Below the pieces are notes generated by a model. It did no database searches. It had not been told where the DNA came from and was given only the letters and a program-made list of their open reading frames with translations. The translations under genes were made by a program, and so were the position numbers. Below, piece after piece: positions 8,442 through 16,054 of a DNA stretch of 64,000 nucleotides (positions are counted from its first letter, which is position 1; the number at the start of each line of letters is the position of its first letter). Source of the DNA: Paenibacillus silvisoli (GTDB lineage: Bacteria > Bacillota > Bacilli > Paenibacillales > Paenibacillaceae); the NCBI RefSeq assembly GCF_030866765.1, contig NZ_CP133017.1, positions 6,662,001-6,726,000 of the forward strand, read 5' to 3'.

Positions 8442-9101
8442 CTATCGGAGCAAATTCTCCTCCTTCGCTTTCAATGCGGCATGGAGCCGATCGGTCACCT
8501 CAAGCTTCGAGTAGATGGTCGATATGTAATTTTTGACGGTACCTTCCGACAAATATAAGTCAGCGGCAATTTCGCGGTTATCCTTCCCGCTAACGAGCAG
8601 TCGCAGCACATCGGTCTCTCTTTCCGTAAGTCCGTATCGCGGCTTCTTCTCTTTCTCCTTCTTCTGCTTGCCTGCCATGCCTTGGCTTGTCCATTCGGCC
8701 ACCATGATTCTCGCAATATCTTGCGGAATCAATGTTTCGCCGTTGTTCACCAGACGTATGCTGGCCGCCAAGTCTTCCGGCTGCATCGCCTTCAGCAGGT
8801 AGCCCACGGCTCCCGCGAGAAGCGCCTCTCTTACATAGTCCATATCATGAAACGTCGTAAGCATCACAACGCGCGCCGCGGGATGCTGCTTCATAATGTG
8901 CCGTGTCGCTTCAATCCCGTCGAGCTCCGGCATATGTATGTCCATGAGTACGACATCCGGCTCATGAAGCTTGCATAATTCAATCGCTTCCGCCCCATTG
9001 GCCGCAAGGCCGACAACCTCAATATCCTTCTCGCTTCGCAAAACAATGCGCAAGCTGCCCCGAATTAAATCCTGATCGTCCGCAATGACTACTTTTATCA
9101 T
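8442..9101 (-). CDS. NarL/LuxR-family response regulator (DesR-like)
   Basis: The 219-residue protein has a receiver domain (about 1-120) with acidic D8-D9, phospho-acceptor D54 (M-D-I-H-M-P) and a Lys in Y-L-L-K-A. A LuxR-type helix-turn-helix lies at about 155-215 (L-T-E-R-E-T-D-V-L-R-L-L then N-R-E-I-A-A-D-L-Y-L-S-E-G-T-V-K-N-Y). The linker carries an unusual basic stretch (K-Q-K-K-E-K-E-K-K). It is immediately downstream of its histidine kinase. If the kinase is truly frameshifted, this regulator may be an orphan or depend on another phosphodonor. Confidence 0.88.
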   Translation of the reverse strand: MIKVVIADDQDLIRGSLRIVLRSEKDIEVVGLAANGAEAIELCKLHEPDVVLMDIHMPELDGIEATRHIMKQHPAARVVMLTTFHDMDYVREALLAGAVGYLLKAMQPEDLAASIRLVNNGETLIPQDIARIMVAEWTSQGMAGKQKKEKEKKPRYGLTERETDVLRLLVSGKDNREIAADLYLSEGTVKNYISTIYSKLEVTDRLHAALKAKEENLLR

Positions 9102-10267
9102 CTAAACAGCCTTCCTATTCTTGAGCGGCAGCTGACAATAGACGGTCGTTCCGCCGTTCTTCATCGACCTTACTGTTAATTCGCCCTGATACGCCTCGAT
9201 CCTCTCCTTCATGGCCGAGAGACCGAACCCGTAGCGGATCTCCTCCATGCCGCAGCCGTTATCCTGAACGGCAAGAGCTAGCGAATCGGGCAGGATGGTA
9301 AGCGTGATTCCGATTTCGCCGGCGCCTCCATGGCGTTTTGCATTCGTTAACGATTCTTGCAAACACCTGATGAGCGTCAACGTCATCTGCAGCGGCACGG
9401 AGATTTCGGGGCCATCCGCTTTGAACGCCATGTTGGTGCCGGTATGAACGGCAAACTCATCGGCAATTCTTCGCAGCTGTGCCTTCAGTGACTCCTCCCC
9501 ATGCTCGGGAGCAATGTGATGGATCTGTTTCCGCATTTCCTCCAGCCCTTTTCTGCTCACGCTTCGAAGCTGACGGATGCTGGCTGATGCCTCCTCAGGC
9601 GCTTCGGCCATTAAATAAGAGAGCGCGTCGAGCCCCATAATCACCGACGTCAGCGTATGACCCACCGTATCGTGCAGCTCCCGCGCGAGCCGGTTGCGCT
9701 CTTCCAGAAGCGTGATGTTCTCGACTTGTTTGGCATAATGCTCAAGCACTTGCCGCTGCCGTTCATTTTCCTCCAGAAGCGACTGCATTTTTCGCTGCGT
9801 ATCAAGGATCTTCCATATCCCGCACCCCAGGGCGAAGAAGAAAAAGCCTTCGATGATGGACATCGTAAACGAGGATAGAGGCACGACAGCCGCCATCGCA
9901 ATGGCCGGAATCACGGAGAACCAAATCCATAAAGGAATCCGAATCCTTGCCGACGGGGTCACCGCTGCGGCGCACATGGCCGGGATCGCTAGATAGGAGA
10001 AATATTGCCCTATAACATAAGAGGCTCCAATCAGAAACAGACCGCCGGCCAATAGCTCGGTCACCGGGTCGTCCAAGAGGGCTTTTTGATCGTCTTCAGC
10101 CATACCAGCTGCGGGACCGCGCCGGCAATCAAACAGGATAACAAGACGACATACCAGGTCCAATCGTCCGTCTTGTACGCATACCCAAGCAAGAAGAGAT
10201 GCAGCAGCACCCAAATGATCCTTGTATAAAACAACGCTCGTAATCCCCAGTGGATCGATTGAAACAC
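9102..10267 (-). pseudogene. DesK-like histidine kinase with a frameshift in an A-tract
   Basis: Two frames together give a normal kinase of about 388 residues. The N-terminal frame starts at GTG 10267 (GGAGGG nine bases upstream) and encodes the first membrane helices up to W-L-K-T-I-K-K. The second frame continues A-L-L-D-D-P with more membrane helices, the HisKA_3 H-box (A-R-E-L-H-D-T-V-G-H) and an HATPase domain (D-N-G-C-G-M). The switch occurs at about 10075-10082 in AAAAA, which suggests gain or loss of one A. It could be a real mutation, a phase-variable tract or a sequencing error. The response regulator follows without a gap. Confidence 0.75.
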
Positions 10268-10293
10268 GGATGGACTCCCTCCAGTCATGGCTC

Positions 10294-10307
10294 AGTCATA
10301 TATGACT
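10294..10307. promoter_or_regulatory. Palindromic operator candidate upstream of the two-component pair
   Basis: A perfect 14-bp palindrome, AGTCATATATGACT, lies 27 bases upstream of the kinase GTG start, with an extra AGTCAT half-site at 10283-10288. Its place suggests autoregulation by the LuxR-type response regulator; binding is inferred. Confidence 0.5.
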
Positions 10308-10402
10308 AAGTGATGTAAAGCCTTACTGCACGCACTAGGGCGAAGCGCTCGCCAATTGCATAATAAGGGTATCCCATTCACCCAGCGAGGAGAAGATTAC
10401 AA

Positions 10403-11194
10403 ATGATAACGAATATGCAGCGATTTTTTCAAAACCGTCCCTTCCTGTTCGCCATCTTTGCCCTGATTGCCAGTCGTATTGCGGGGCTGGGCACGGTTGC
10501 GCTGATCCAGCTTGTACAGCCGGATTTAACGATTAAAGAGGATCTCGGTTGGCTGCTCATGCTGCTCTATGCCGGTGTCGTCGTCAGTCTTGTATACTGG
10601 ACCAACACTTCTCAAGAAGTTGGATTAAAGAAACCGCATGCCGCGAAAGAGTGGCTTCTCATGATGCCAATGGCAGTCCTTCCTGCTTTGATTGTAATCG
10701 AAAACGGCATTCAGTCGTGGGGTTTCGCGCAAAATCTTGTTCTTGTCATCGCTGCGATCGGGGTAGCCATCAACGAAGAAGTGTTGTTCCGGGGAATCTT
10801 GCTCCGCGGCTTTATGAAATGGGGGCCATGGGCGGCCATCCTTGTTCCGAGCGGTTTATTTGCCCTTGCGCATTCCACCAACGCTTTTGTCGGCGGCGAT
10901 GCCGCGTTTGCCGTCTACCAGACGATTTGGACGTTCGCGGCCGGCGTTACGCTGTCGGCGATGAGATTACGAATGAACAGCTTGTACCCGGTCATTGTGT
11001 TTCACATCTTGCTCGATGGGATCGAATATTTCTCAACCGGGGAGTACGGGGTTCACACCGGGGTCGCTTCTACGCTGTGGCTTCAGTTGTTTGCCTCCGT
11101 CAATGTGGTTCTTGCTCTCTATTCGTTAATCCTTTTCAACAAAAGAGAAAAAAGGCGCCTTCAGGACGCCTTTCGCACGCGGATTGCAACTTAA
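10403..11194 (+). CDS. CPBP-family intramembrane glutamic endopeptidase
   Basis: The 263-residue polytopic membrane protein has about eight hydrophobic segments and the conserved Abi/CPBP motifs. These are E-E-V-L-F-R-G (about 129-135), F-A-L-A-H-S-T-N (about 152-159) and F-H-I-L-L-D (about 200-205), which together form the Glu/His metal-independent active site of the Rce1-like family. In bacteria these proteins serve in bacteriocin immunity, protein maturation or anchoring; the substrate is unknown here. The 3' end overlaps the next minus-strand gene by 4 bases and contains that gene's terminator. Confidence 0.85.
   Translation: MITNMQRFFQNRPFLFAIFALIASRIAGLGTVALIQLVQPDLTIKEDLGWLLMLLYAGVVVSLVYWTNTSQEVGLKKPHAAKEWLLMMPMAVLPALIVIENGIQSWGFAQNLVLVIAAIGVAINEEVLFRGILLRGFMKWGPWAAILVPSGLFALAHSTNAFVGGDAAFAVYQTIWTFAAGVTLSAMRLRMNSLYPVIVFHILLDGIEYFSTGEYGVHTGVASTLWLQLFASVNVVLALYSLILFNKREKRRLQDAFRTRIAT
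11151..11173 (-). terminator. Terminator embedded in the CPBP coding end
   Basis: Arms AAAGGCG / CGCCTTT and a following run of six T on the minus strand serve the convergent gene ending at 11191. The hairpin lies wholly inside the last codons of the CPBP gene, constraining its C-terminal residues. Confidence 0.7.
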
Positions 11195-11652
11195 TATTCC
11201 CCTTTAATGACAAAGAACGAGCCCCGGATGGTTCCGGCCAGCTTGGATTTCTGCCTGGCGAACTTAAACTTCTCCTCGAGCTCCTTCGGAATCTCCATGC
11301 CCTCGGAAAGCTTGAAGCCGACAGCCCTCTTCTTCGGATCGTCCACCGTGTACATGACGTTGACCGAAAGGCCATCCTCATAGAAGACGTAGGCCATTTT
11401 AATGTTTTCCACTTGGAAGCGCGACGTCTCCAGCGGCTTGGCCGCAAACTCGATTTTGCGCTCCTGCAAAACCCGGTTCACGTAATCCAGCGTGTCTTGG
11501 CTTTCGCTGGCCGGGACAACCGTAAATTCATGCTTGTACTTGGTCATGAAGTAACGGGCTTCATTCGCACGCAGGCCGGCAAGCGCTTCTGCGACGGGCG
11601 AAGACTCCAGGCCGACGGTGGATACGTTTTTGAAATCGACGGTATAGGACAT
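11191..11652 (-). CDS. Conserved hypothetical protein, 153 aa
   Basis: I do not recognise this family. The protein is soluble, of mixed alpha/beta composition and rather basic, starts M-S-Y-T-V-D-F-K-N-V behind AGGAGG, and has no signal peptide or cysteine motif. Two segments look like beta-rich repeats (V-N-V-M-Y-T-V-D-D and G-S-F-F-V-I-K). It has normal coding character and its own terminator. It is followed upstream by a VOC gene on the same strand, 34 bases away, so the two may form an operon. Confidence 0.7.
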   Translation of the reverse strand: MSYTVDFKNVSTVGLESSPVAEALAGLRANEARYFMTKYKHEFTVVPASESQDTLDYVNRVLQERKIEFAAKPLETSRFQVENIKMAYVFYEDGLSVNVMYTVDDPKKRAVGFKLSEGMEIPKELEEKFKFARQKSKLAGTIRGSFFVIKGEY

Positions 11653-11686
11653 TGTTGTGCCTCCTTTTCTCTTTCCAAAATGATGG

Positions 11687-12070
11687 TTACTTTTGAATCA
11701 TCTGAATAAGGTTTCCGCATGTATCATCGAAGACCGCTATTGTGAATTCGCCCATTTTCGTCGGACTCATCGTGAACTTCACGCCGGCTTCCAACAAGCG
11801 TTCGTACTCTTTATGAATATCCGCTACGCCGAACATTGTGGCAGGGATGCCGTCGGCAGCGATCTTCCTTTGATATTCATTGGCGGCAGGGTGGTCATTC
11901 GGCTCAAGCAAAAGCTCGGTGCCTTCTTGATTATCCGGAGAAACGACAGCGATCCATCTAAACTTCCCCAGGGGAATGTCATGCTTTTTCACAAAACCCA
12001 GTACCTCCGTATAAAACGCCAATGCTTTGTCCTGATCTTGAACGAATAAACTGGTCACAATAATGTTCAT
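11687..12070 (-). CDS. VOC (glyoxalase/bleomycin-resistance) family protein
   Basis: The 127-residue protein has two beta-alpha-beta-beta-beta modules typical of the vicinal oxygen chelate fold. It begins M-N-I-I-V-T-S-L-F-V-Q-D-Q-D-K-A-L-A-F-Y and has a closing D-T-C-G-N-L-I-Q-M motif. It lies four bases after the ArsR-type gene stop, so both are co-transcribed; ArsR-VOC pairs of this kind are common in Bacillales. Substrate unknown. Confidence 0.87.
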   Translation of the reverse strand: MNIIVTSLFVQDQDKALAFYTEVLGFVKKHDIPLGKFRWIAVVSPDNQEGTELLLEPNDHPAANEYQRKIAADGIPATMFGVADIHKEYERLLEAGVKFTMSPTKMGEFTIAVFDDTCGNLIQMIQK

Positions 12071-12074
12071 ATTG

Positions 12075-12353
12075 TTACTCGACCCATCCTTTCATCACAT
12101 GTCTAAGCGGTTCATTGTTGAATATAATCATTCGGAATTTTCCCTTTTTTTCCGACTTTACGAGCCCTGCCTGCTCCAGTATGGAAAGATGTTTCGCTAT
12201 GGCTTGTCGAGAAATGGACAGCTTGTGCTTCGTAATGAGACGCACCGTCAGTTCATACAACGTCATCTCGTTGCGTTCGGATAGCTCGTCCAATATTCGC
12301 CGGCGAGTTGGGTCGCCAATTGCATTGAATATCGCTTCTTTGTCCCCGTTCAT
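12075..12353 (-). CDS. ArsR-family HTH repressor, probably translated from a leaderless mRNA
   Basis: The 92-residue protein starts M-N-G-D-K-E-A-I-F-N-A-I-G-D-P-T-R-R-R-I and carries a winged helix with recognition helix S-R-Q-A-I-A-K-H-L-S-I-L-E-Q-A-G-L-V. No CxC metal site is seen, so it is of the general HTH_20/ArsR type. No ribosome-binding site precedes this ATG. The -10 box (TATACT) ends just six bases upstream, which would put transcription start at or next to the A of ATG. An in-frame start 14 codons upstream would lie inside the promoter and is rejected. Operon with the VOC gene. Confidence 0.8.
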   Translation of the reverse strand: MNGDKEAIFNAIGDPTRRRILDELSERNEMTLYELTVRLITKHKLSISRQAIAKHLSILEQAGLVKSEKKGKFRMIIFNNEPLRHVMKGWVE

Positions 12354-12359
12354 AAACCG

Positions 12360-12415
12360 AGTATAAGCAACTGTGAAGTTGCTTGTCAAGAACAAGTAAC
12401 TTTGTGGTTGCTTGT
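12360..12415 (-). promoter_or_regulatory. ArsR/VOC promoter with two inverted-repeat operators
   Basis: On the minus strand -35 TTGACA (12384-12389) and -10 TATACT (12360-12365) are 18 bases apart. The whole spacer is a perfect inverted repeat, AGCAACT-N4-AGTTGCT. A second copy with one mismatch, CAAGTAAC-N6-GTTGCTTG, lies at 12393-12414, about 31 bp away (three helical turns). Binding of the ArsR protein to both would block polymerase. Confidence 0.8.
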
Positions 12416-12439
12416 TTACCTAGTCTATATAAACAAAAA

Positions 12440-12459
12440 GCCATCCCGGAAAGGATGGC
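12440..12459 (-). terminator. Terminator of the TerC gene
   Basis: Arms GCCATCC / GGATGGC, then TTTTTGTTT on the minus strand, ten bases beyond the TerC stop. Confidence 0.8.
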
Positions 12460-12467
12460 CCTGCTCA

Positions 12468-13244
12468 TCAAGAATGACTCGCCGCCTTCGAAGCTTTGTT
12501 GCCGGGTGCAAACCAACCAAGAAGGGCAACTGCAACCAGGACAGCATAGAAGATGATCGTCCAGCCCGTGCTATGAGGGAAATCGTGATCCAACAATCCA
12601 ATATCCTCATGGGCAAGCGTGATCACCGCAAGCTTTACCCCGACCCACGCAACAATGGCATAAGCCGTCGTTTCGAGCGCTGGACGTCGTCCAAGCAGCT
12701 GTACGAACCAAGTAGCCGCATATTTGATCAAAACCAACCCGGCAATTCCGCCAAGCAGCACGACTATAAATTGTCCGCCGTCCATGCCGCCGAATTCGCC
12801 GAGCGGTGAATCCGACAGGCCAAGGGCGAGCGCAACCGCGGCCAGAATAGAATCAATCGCGAAGGCGAGATCGGCCAGCGCAATCTTTCCTACAGTAGGC
12901 CAGAAGCCTTTCCCCGCTGCTTCCTGCTTATCTTCCTTGTGAAGCTCTTTATTCTTTTTGCTAAACCGCGTTTGGATAATATGCTTTAGGCCTAAGTAAA
13001 GAAGATAGGCCGCGCCGATCGCCTGTACCTGCCAAACGTTTGCAATAAAAGAAATGGCGAAAAGAGCCGCAAAACGAAATACGAAGGCCATGATGATCCC
13101 ATAATTGATCGCTCGTTTCTTCTGTTCGTCCGGTAAATGCTTCGCAATGACCGCCAACACGAGTGCATTGTCGGCCGACAACAATCCTTCCAAACCGATA
13201 AGAATGAGTAATGCCCACGCATACTCCAACCACAGTGAATCCAA
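12468..13244 (-). CDS. TerC-family integral membrane protein
   Basis: The 258-residue protein has about seven to eight membrane helices and the TerC signatures E-G-L-L-S-A-D-N-A-L-V (about 18-28) and D-L-A-F-A-I-D-S-I-L-A (about 127-137), whose acidic residues lie in membrane helices. The family exports Mn2+ and supports metal loading of secreted proteins (TerC/YkoY/Alx group). Start is TTG at 13244 with GGGAGGGG upstream; a longer frame extends into pseudogene sequence and is rejected. I saw no yybP-ykoY manganese riboswitch in the short upstream region, which has been truncated by the neighbouring pseudogene. Confidence 0.85.
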   Translation of the reverse strand: MDSLWLEYAWALLILIGLEGLLSADNALVLAVIAKHLPDEQKKRAINYGIIMAFVFRFAALFAISFIANVWQVQAIGAAYLLYLGLKHIIQTRFSKKNKELHKEDKQEAAGKGFWPTVGKIALADLAFAIDSILAAVALALGLSDSPLGEFGGMDGGQFIVVLLGGIAGLVLIKYAATWFVQLLGRRPALETTAYAIVAWVGVKLAVITLAHEDIGLLDHDFPHSTGWTIIFYAVLVAVALLGWFAPGNKASKAASHS

Positions 13245-13302
13245 CTTGATTCCCCTCCCACACCTGGGTAAGTATTTATCAGCCATCCAAGAACGTGCAG
13301 CT

Positions 13303-13743
13303 TTAGTTTGGCCGACAATAGGTATACGTACTACATCTCCATTGAATCTCAATTTTTTCATGAAACGGAAAGAGCGCGGTGTGGACTGGACGCCATCCCA
13401 AAAGCTCCTGTGTCTTTGCGCTCGACCTTGGAATGTCCAACGCCGCAAGGGTGCCCAGAAAACCGAAGTGAGCTTGTGCCTCTTCGCGTGAGATACGAAC
13501 CGTCGGCACGTTCAGGTGCTTACCGATGACTGCCGCGATTTCGCGAAACGGCACGCCCTCGTTGTCGACTCCGTCCAGCCGCGAACCGGCCGGAGCGGCT
13601 TCCACTGCCAAGCGAAACAAGGTTGCCGCATCCAAGCGATGGATGGCGGGCCAGCGGTTTGTCCCGCGGTGCGCTTCGGCACCCGCTTCCTCCAACGCTG
13701 CAACACCATGATCCGTGCGGGTTAAGCCCACAACCTCATGACC
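13303..13743 (-). pseudogene. Extended SDR/epimerase remnant with internal deletion
   Basis: The frame reads G-H-E-V-V-G-L-T-R-T-D (end of the first Rossmann unit), E-A-G-A-E-A-H-R-G, then jumps straight to N-R-W-P-A-I-H-R-L-D-A-A and the normal C-terminal substrate domain (L-G-W-R-P near the end). The N-terminal glycine motif and about 100-130 residues of the middle are missing. At 13743 the sequence switches to a fragment of a divergently transcribed regulator. The C-terminus also differs from family norm beyond the L-G-W-R-P motif. A non-functional relic. Confidence 0.7.
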
Positions 13744-13877
13744 GTTATGACGAGATCGAGCGCAAGAAGGACGAATATGATCAGATGCTCGCTACGCTCC
13801 ACTTCATGTTAGAGTACAGAATTACACTAGAGCATGACCCCGATAAGGCTCATGCTATGTTACGAAAGGACCGCTAA
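13743..13877 (+). pseudogene. C-terminal stub of a MerR-type regulator
   Basis: The plus strand reads R-Y-D-E-I-E-R-K-K-D-E-Y-D-Q-M-L-A-T-L-H and ends A-M-L-R-K-D-R-stop, like the coiled-coil tail of MerR-family regulators that control oxidoreductase genes. Its DNA-binding domain is gone; only about 44 residues remain. The end overlaps the stop of the FMN reductase gene by 18 bases. Confidence 0.5.
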
Positions 13878-14480
13878 GGCTGCCTTCCATTTACGACGCA
13901 TCCGTGCCATGACGCTTTCACGGCCCTCGAGTTGGTCTGCCAGCTCCGAAAAAGCTCGCTGCACGAGCGGCGCAAACCGGCGAAAATCACGATCCGGCAG
14001 CAGCTCGGCTCCCTCACGAATAACCGCTTCCGACAACCGGAGCGCAGGAGACGTCGGCACGATGCGCATCCGCAGCCGAACGGCAACCCTCCGCAGCTGC
14101 TTGCCGCATCGGCCGCCTCCATGACCGCCGTAGGTCACGATCATGACCGGCTTGTCCCGCCACTCGTGGTAAAGATGATCGATGGCATTCTTAAGAACAG
14201 CCGGATAGCCCCAGTTAAACTGAGGCGTGACGAAAATAACGCCGCTCGCACGCTTGATCTTCTCGCTCCACGCTTGCGTATGCGGCTGGCTGTAGCCTCC
14301 CAATGCGGGAATCCCCGGTTCATCGTCCATCGGCAGCGGCCATTTCGCAAGATCGATCATCTCGTACTCGTAATTCGAATTAGCTCGACCGATGGACTCG
14401 ACCCAGGACGTAATTTTCGGGCAATTTCTGCCTGCTCGTATGCTTCCCATGACCAGGAGTATGGTCTTCTTCTGATCCAT
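13860..14480 (-). CDS. NADPH-dependent FMN reductase (flavodoxin-like)
   Basis: The 206-residue protein begins L-V-M-G-S-I-R-A-G-R-N-C-P-K-I, the FMN phosphate loop of the NADPH_dep_FMN_red family, with the conserved central P-Q-F-N-W-G-Y-P-A-V-L-K-N-A-I-D (about 90-105) and Y-G-G-H-G-G-G-R (about 122-129). These enzymes reduce FMN, azo dyes, quinones or chromate in the cytoplasm. Start at ATG 14480 follows AAGG. It has an unusually tight promoter/operator (14514-14559) but no intact regulator gene beside it. Confidence 0.87.
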   Translation of the reverse strand: MDQKKTILLVMGSIRAGRNCPKITSWVESIGRANSNYEYEMIDLAKWPLPMDDEPGIPALGGYSQPHTQAWSEKIKRASGVIFVTPQFNWGYPAVLKNAIDHLYHEWRDKPVMIVTYGGHGGGRCGKQLRRVAVRLRMRIVPTSPALRLSEAVIREGAELLPDRDFRRFAPLVQRAFSELADQLEGRESVMARMRRKWKAALAVLS

Positions 14481-14513
14481 TGCTGCACCTTCATTTCGTA
14501 TGTGATGGGCAAT

Positions 14514-14559
14514 TAGTATGTGATACAAACAATATAGTTTGTGTTACGTACTATGTCAA
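14514..14559 (-). promoter_or_regulatory. FMN reductase promoter framed by a 17-bp inverted repeat
   Basis: Minus strand: TTGACA (14554-14559), exactly 17 bases, then TATATT (14531-14536). The 17-base spacer (14537-14553) and the 17 bases after the -10 box (14514-14530) are inverted copies of each other at 14 of 17 positions, centred on the -10 element. A further GTATGTGAT half-site lies at 14498-14506. This implies a dimeric repressor of the MarR/HxlR/TetR kind that is not encoded next door. Confidence 0.8.
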
Positions 14560-14623
14560 TATGAAAAAGGCTACAGAAAAGCCGGTAAGTTCATTAATCC
14601 GAATCATTCTTGTGCAAATTAAA

Positions 14624-14651
14624 TAACGGACAGCATGTTTGCCGTCCGTTA
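14624..14651 (-). terminator. Hairpin after the 55-aa hypothetical gene
   Basis: Arms TAACGGAC / GTCCGTTA with a TTATTTAATTT tail on the minus strand, eight bases beyond the stop. Confidence 0.6.
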
Positions 14652-14659
14652 CTTCTAGA

Positions 14660-14827
14660 CTATTTACCTTTCAAAATAGATTCTTTAAAAAATTTCAACT
14701 GATTTTCCAATGTGATTGGATCTGTGAAGGAAGCCGACAAAAACGGATCATGTGCGAAAATGGCTTCAATTCCAGCTAACGCGAAAACCAACTGTTCATC
14801 AACATAAAGCGTAAACGATTCCGTCAT
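14660..14827 (-). CDS. Small hypothetical protein, 55 aa
   Basis: It starts M-T-E-S-F-T-L-Y-V-D-E-Q-L and is acidic and soluble, with no motif that I recognise. A GGTGGG site precedes the ATG and a terminator follows. Just upstream lies the terminator of the neighbouring membrane-protein operon, so it either has its own weak promoter or depends on read-through. Coding status is moderately likely. Confidence 0.45.
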   Translation of the reverse strand: MTESFTLYVDEQLVFALAGIEAIFAHDPFLSASFTDPITLENQLKFFKESILKGK

Positions 14828-14845
14828 GGTACCCACCCAAATAAA

Positions 14846-14873
14846 AAGGGAGCTTGCCACTAAGCAGCTCCTT
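14846..14873 (-). terminator. Terminator of the two-gene membrane operon
   Basis: Minus-strand hairpin AAGGAGCT ... AGCTCCCTT (one bulged base) followed by TTTTTATTT. Confidence 0.65.
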
Positions 14874-14928
14874 AATTTCAGTTCGTTTGAGGGTGTCCTG
14901 ACACCTTGTTATCTTGTAAGCCGCCTGT

Positions 14929-15306
14929 TTATAATGAAGCAGGTTCAGGCACATCCCCCACCGAGATGGCTCGATATGCCCAAAAAATATTGCGTACTTC
15001 AGCGGACTTTTCTTCGCTGCAATAAACGATCACTACAATTTCAGGTTGAGGTCTTCGCGGAGAACGGGTGATAGGACGCTCCCCTTTTCGTAATCTGTTC
15101 AGACAGACCGCACCGAATCCAATAAACAATCCGATAAAGGCAAAAATCATCCCCCACGCAATTGGCCCCCATGTCAATTTAAATCCGACGCTTGCTCCAA
15201 TAACACCAAGGCCCGTTGCAAAGGCAGTGCCAATCTCAAAGCCCCTAACTTTAATGTCTTCTGCCCGAATTTGAAGCTGATGCGGATTTTTATTATACTG
15301 ATCCAT
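14929..15306 (-). CDS. Small membrane protein of unknown function, 125 aa
   Basis: It starts M-D-Q-Y-N-K-N-P-H and has two hydrophobic helices (about 28-48 and 52-72, glycine-rich). A basic loop (R-L-R-K-G-E-R-P) and a cytoplasmic C-terminal segment, I-V-V-I-V-Y-C-S-E-E-K-S, follow. The latter recalls the beta strand and helix of small stress-protein domains, though I cannot assign a family. The ATG overlaps the previous stop (TAATG), so its translation is coupled to the upstream membrane protein. Confidence 0.6.
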   Translation of the reverse strand: MDQYNKNPHQLQIRAEDIKVRGFEIGTAFATGLGVIGASVGFKLTWGPIAWGMIFAFIGLFIGFGAVCLNRLRKGERPITRSPRRPQPEIVVIVYCSEEKSAEVRNIFWAYRAISVGDVPEPASL

Positions 15307-15815
15307 TAAATCCCCAGAAAGATACGTTGGTTGTACAAAAATCCAAGCCCCGGGAAAAAGAACGACCACACGATGCTCATAACTGGATTTTTTCTTTCTA
15401 AATACTGGACTTCAAAACTTGAGATATGTAGTCTCGTCATTTTTGTATCTTCAAGTTCCGATAAATGGCTAAGCCGGTTAAGCGCAAATGCCGAGTGGTA
15501 ACTGCTCCACATTGAATAGAAATAGACAATCAAGTAACCATACATCCATCGGGGTTCGAGAGTGGATTTCGCCAGTTCAAATTCTCCGCAGAATGTATAT
15601 ACCATTGCTTCGTTCACATGACCTAGCGTATTTATAACCACTTCCGATAAAGTTAGCAAAAGACCTCGCGCATATTGATTCATGATGATATGACCGAAAC
15701 CCGGAAAAGTAGCAGACAACCACATGACTATTAATGGGTTGCGCCGCCATATATATGTCATACCGTTACCCTTGAGTACCATTCTGGGTTTTCTTGGGTT
15801 GTTTTGACTGAACAT
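15306..15815 (-). CDS. Membrane protein with two P-G-(F/L)-G loop units, 169 aa
   Basis: Two hydrophobic units each contain a F-P-G-(F/L)-G motif: A-T-F-P-G-F-G-H-I-I near 34-43 and F-F-F-P-G-L-G-F-L-Y near 153-162. This motif is typical of small integral membrane proteins of the TM2/YtpI-like kind. The second unit is cut short by the stop right after I-F-L-G-I, so the protein may be a truncated version of a longer family member, with the downstream gene as its neighbour. GGAG precedes ATG. First gene of a two-gene coupled operon. Confidence 0.6.
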   Translation of the reverse strand: MFSQNNPRKPRMVLKGNGMTYIWRRNPLIVMWLSATFPGFGHIIMNQYARGLLLTLSEVVINTLGHVNEAMVYTFCGEFELAKSTLEPRWMYGYLIVYFYSMWSSYHSAFALNRLSHLSELEDTKMTRLHISSFEVQYLERKNPVMSIVWSFFFPGLGFLYNQRIFLGI

Positions 15816-16016
15816 ACTGATCTCCGATCCTGAACAAACATGCCGTTTAACTTGTCTTACATATGGTCATTTATTTTTCATTGTCACCTATTCATTCATA
15901 CCTTAAACACAGAATGCTAATCGCACTCAACTATGACATTTGGCGCAACGAGCGAGAAATTCGTAGACCTCTTCATCAAAGGGCTTCCATAAGTACATGG
16001 ATCCCATATAAAGAAA
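15816..16016. other. Intergenic stretch without a gene
   Basis: AT-rich sequence between the membrane operon promoter side and the ABC-F terminator. No coding frame, tRNA or repeat is seen. Confidence 0.4.
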
Positions 16017-16048
16017 AAAAGCCAATCCTAGCAAAGGATTTGGCTTTT
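16017..16048 (-). terminator. Terminator of the ABC-F gene
   Basis: Arms AAAAGCCAATCCT / AGGATTTGGCTTTT (one mismatch) followed by seven T on the minus strand. Confidence 0.8.
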
Positions 16049-16054
16049 CTTCTC

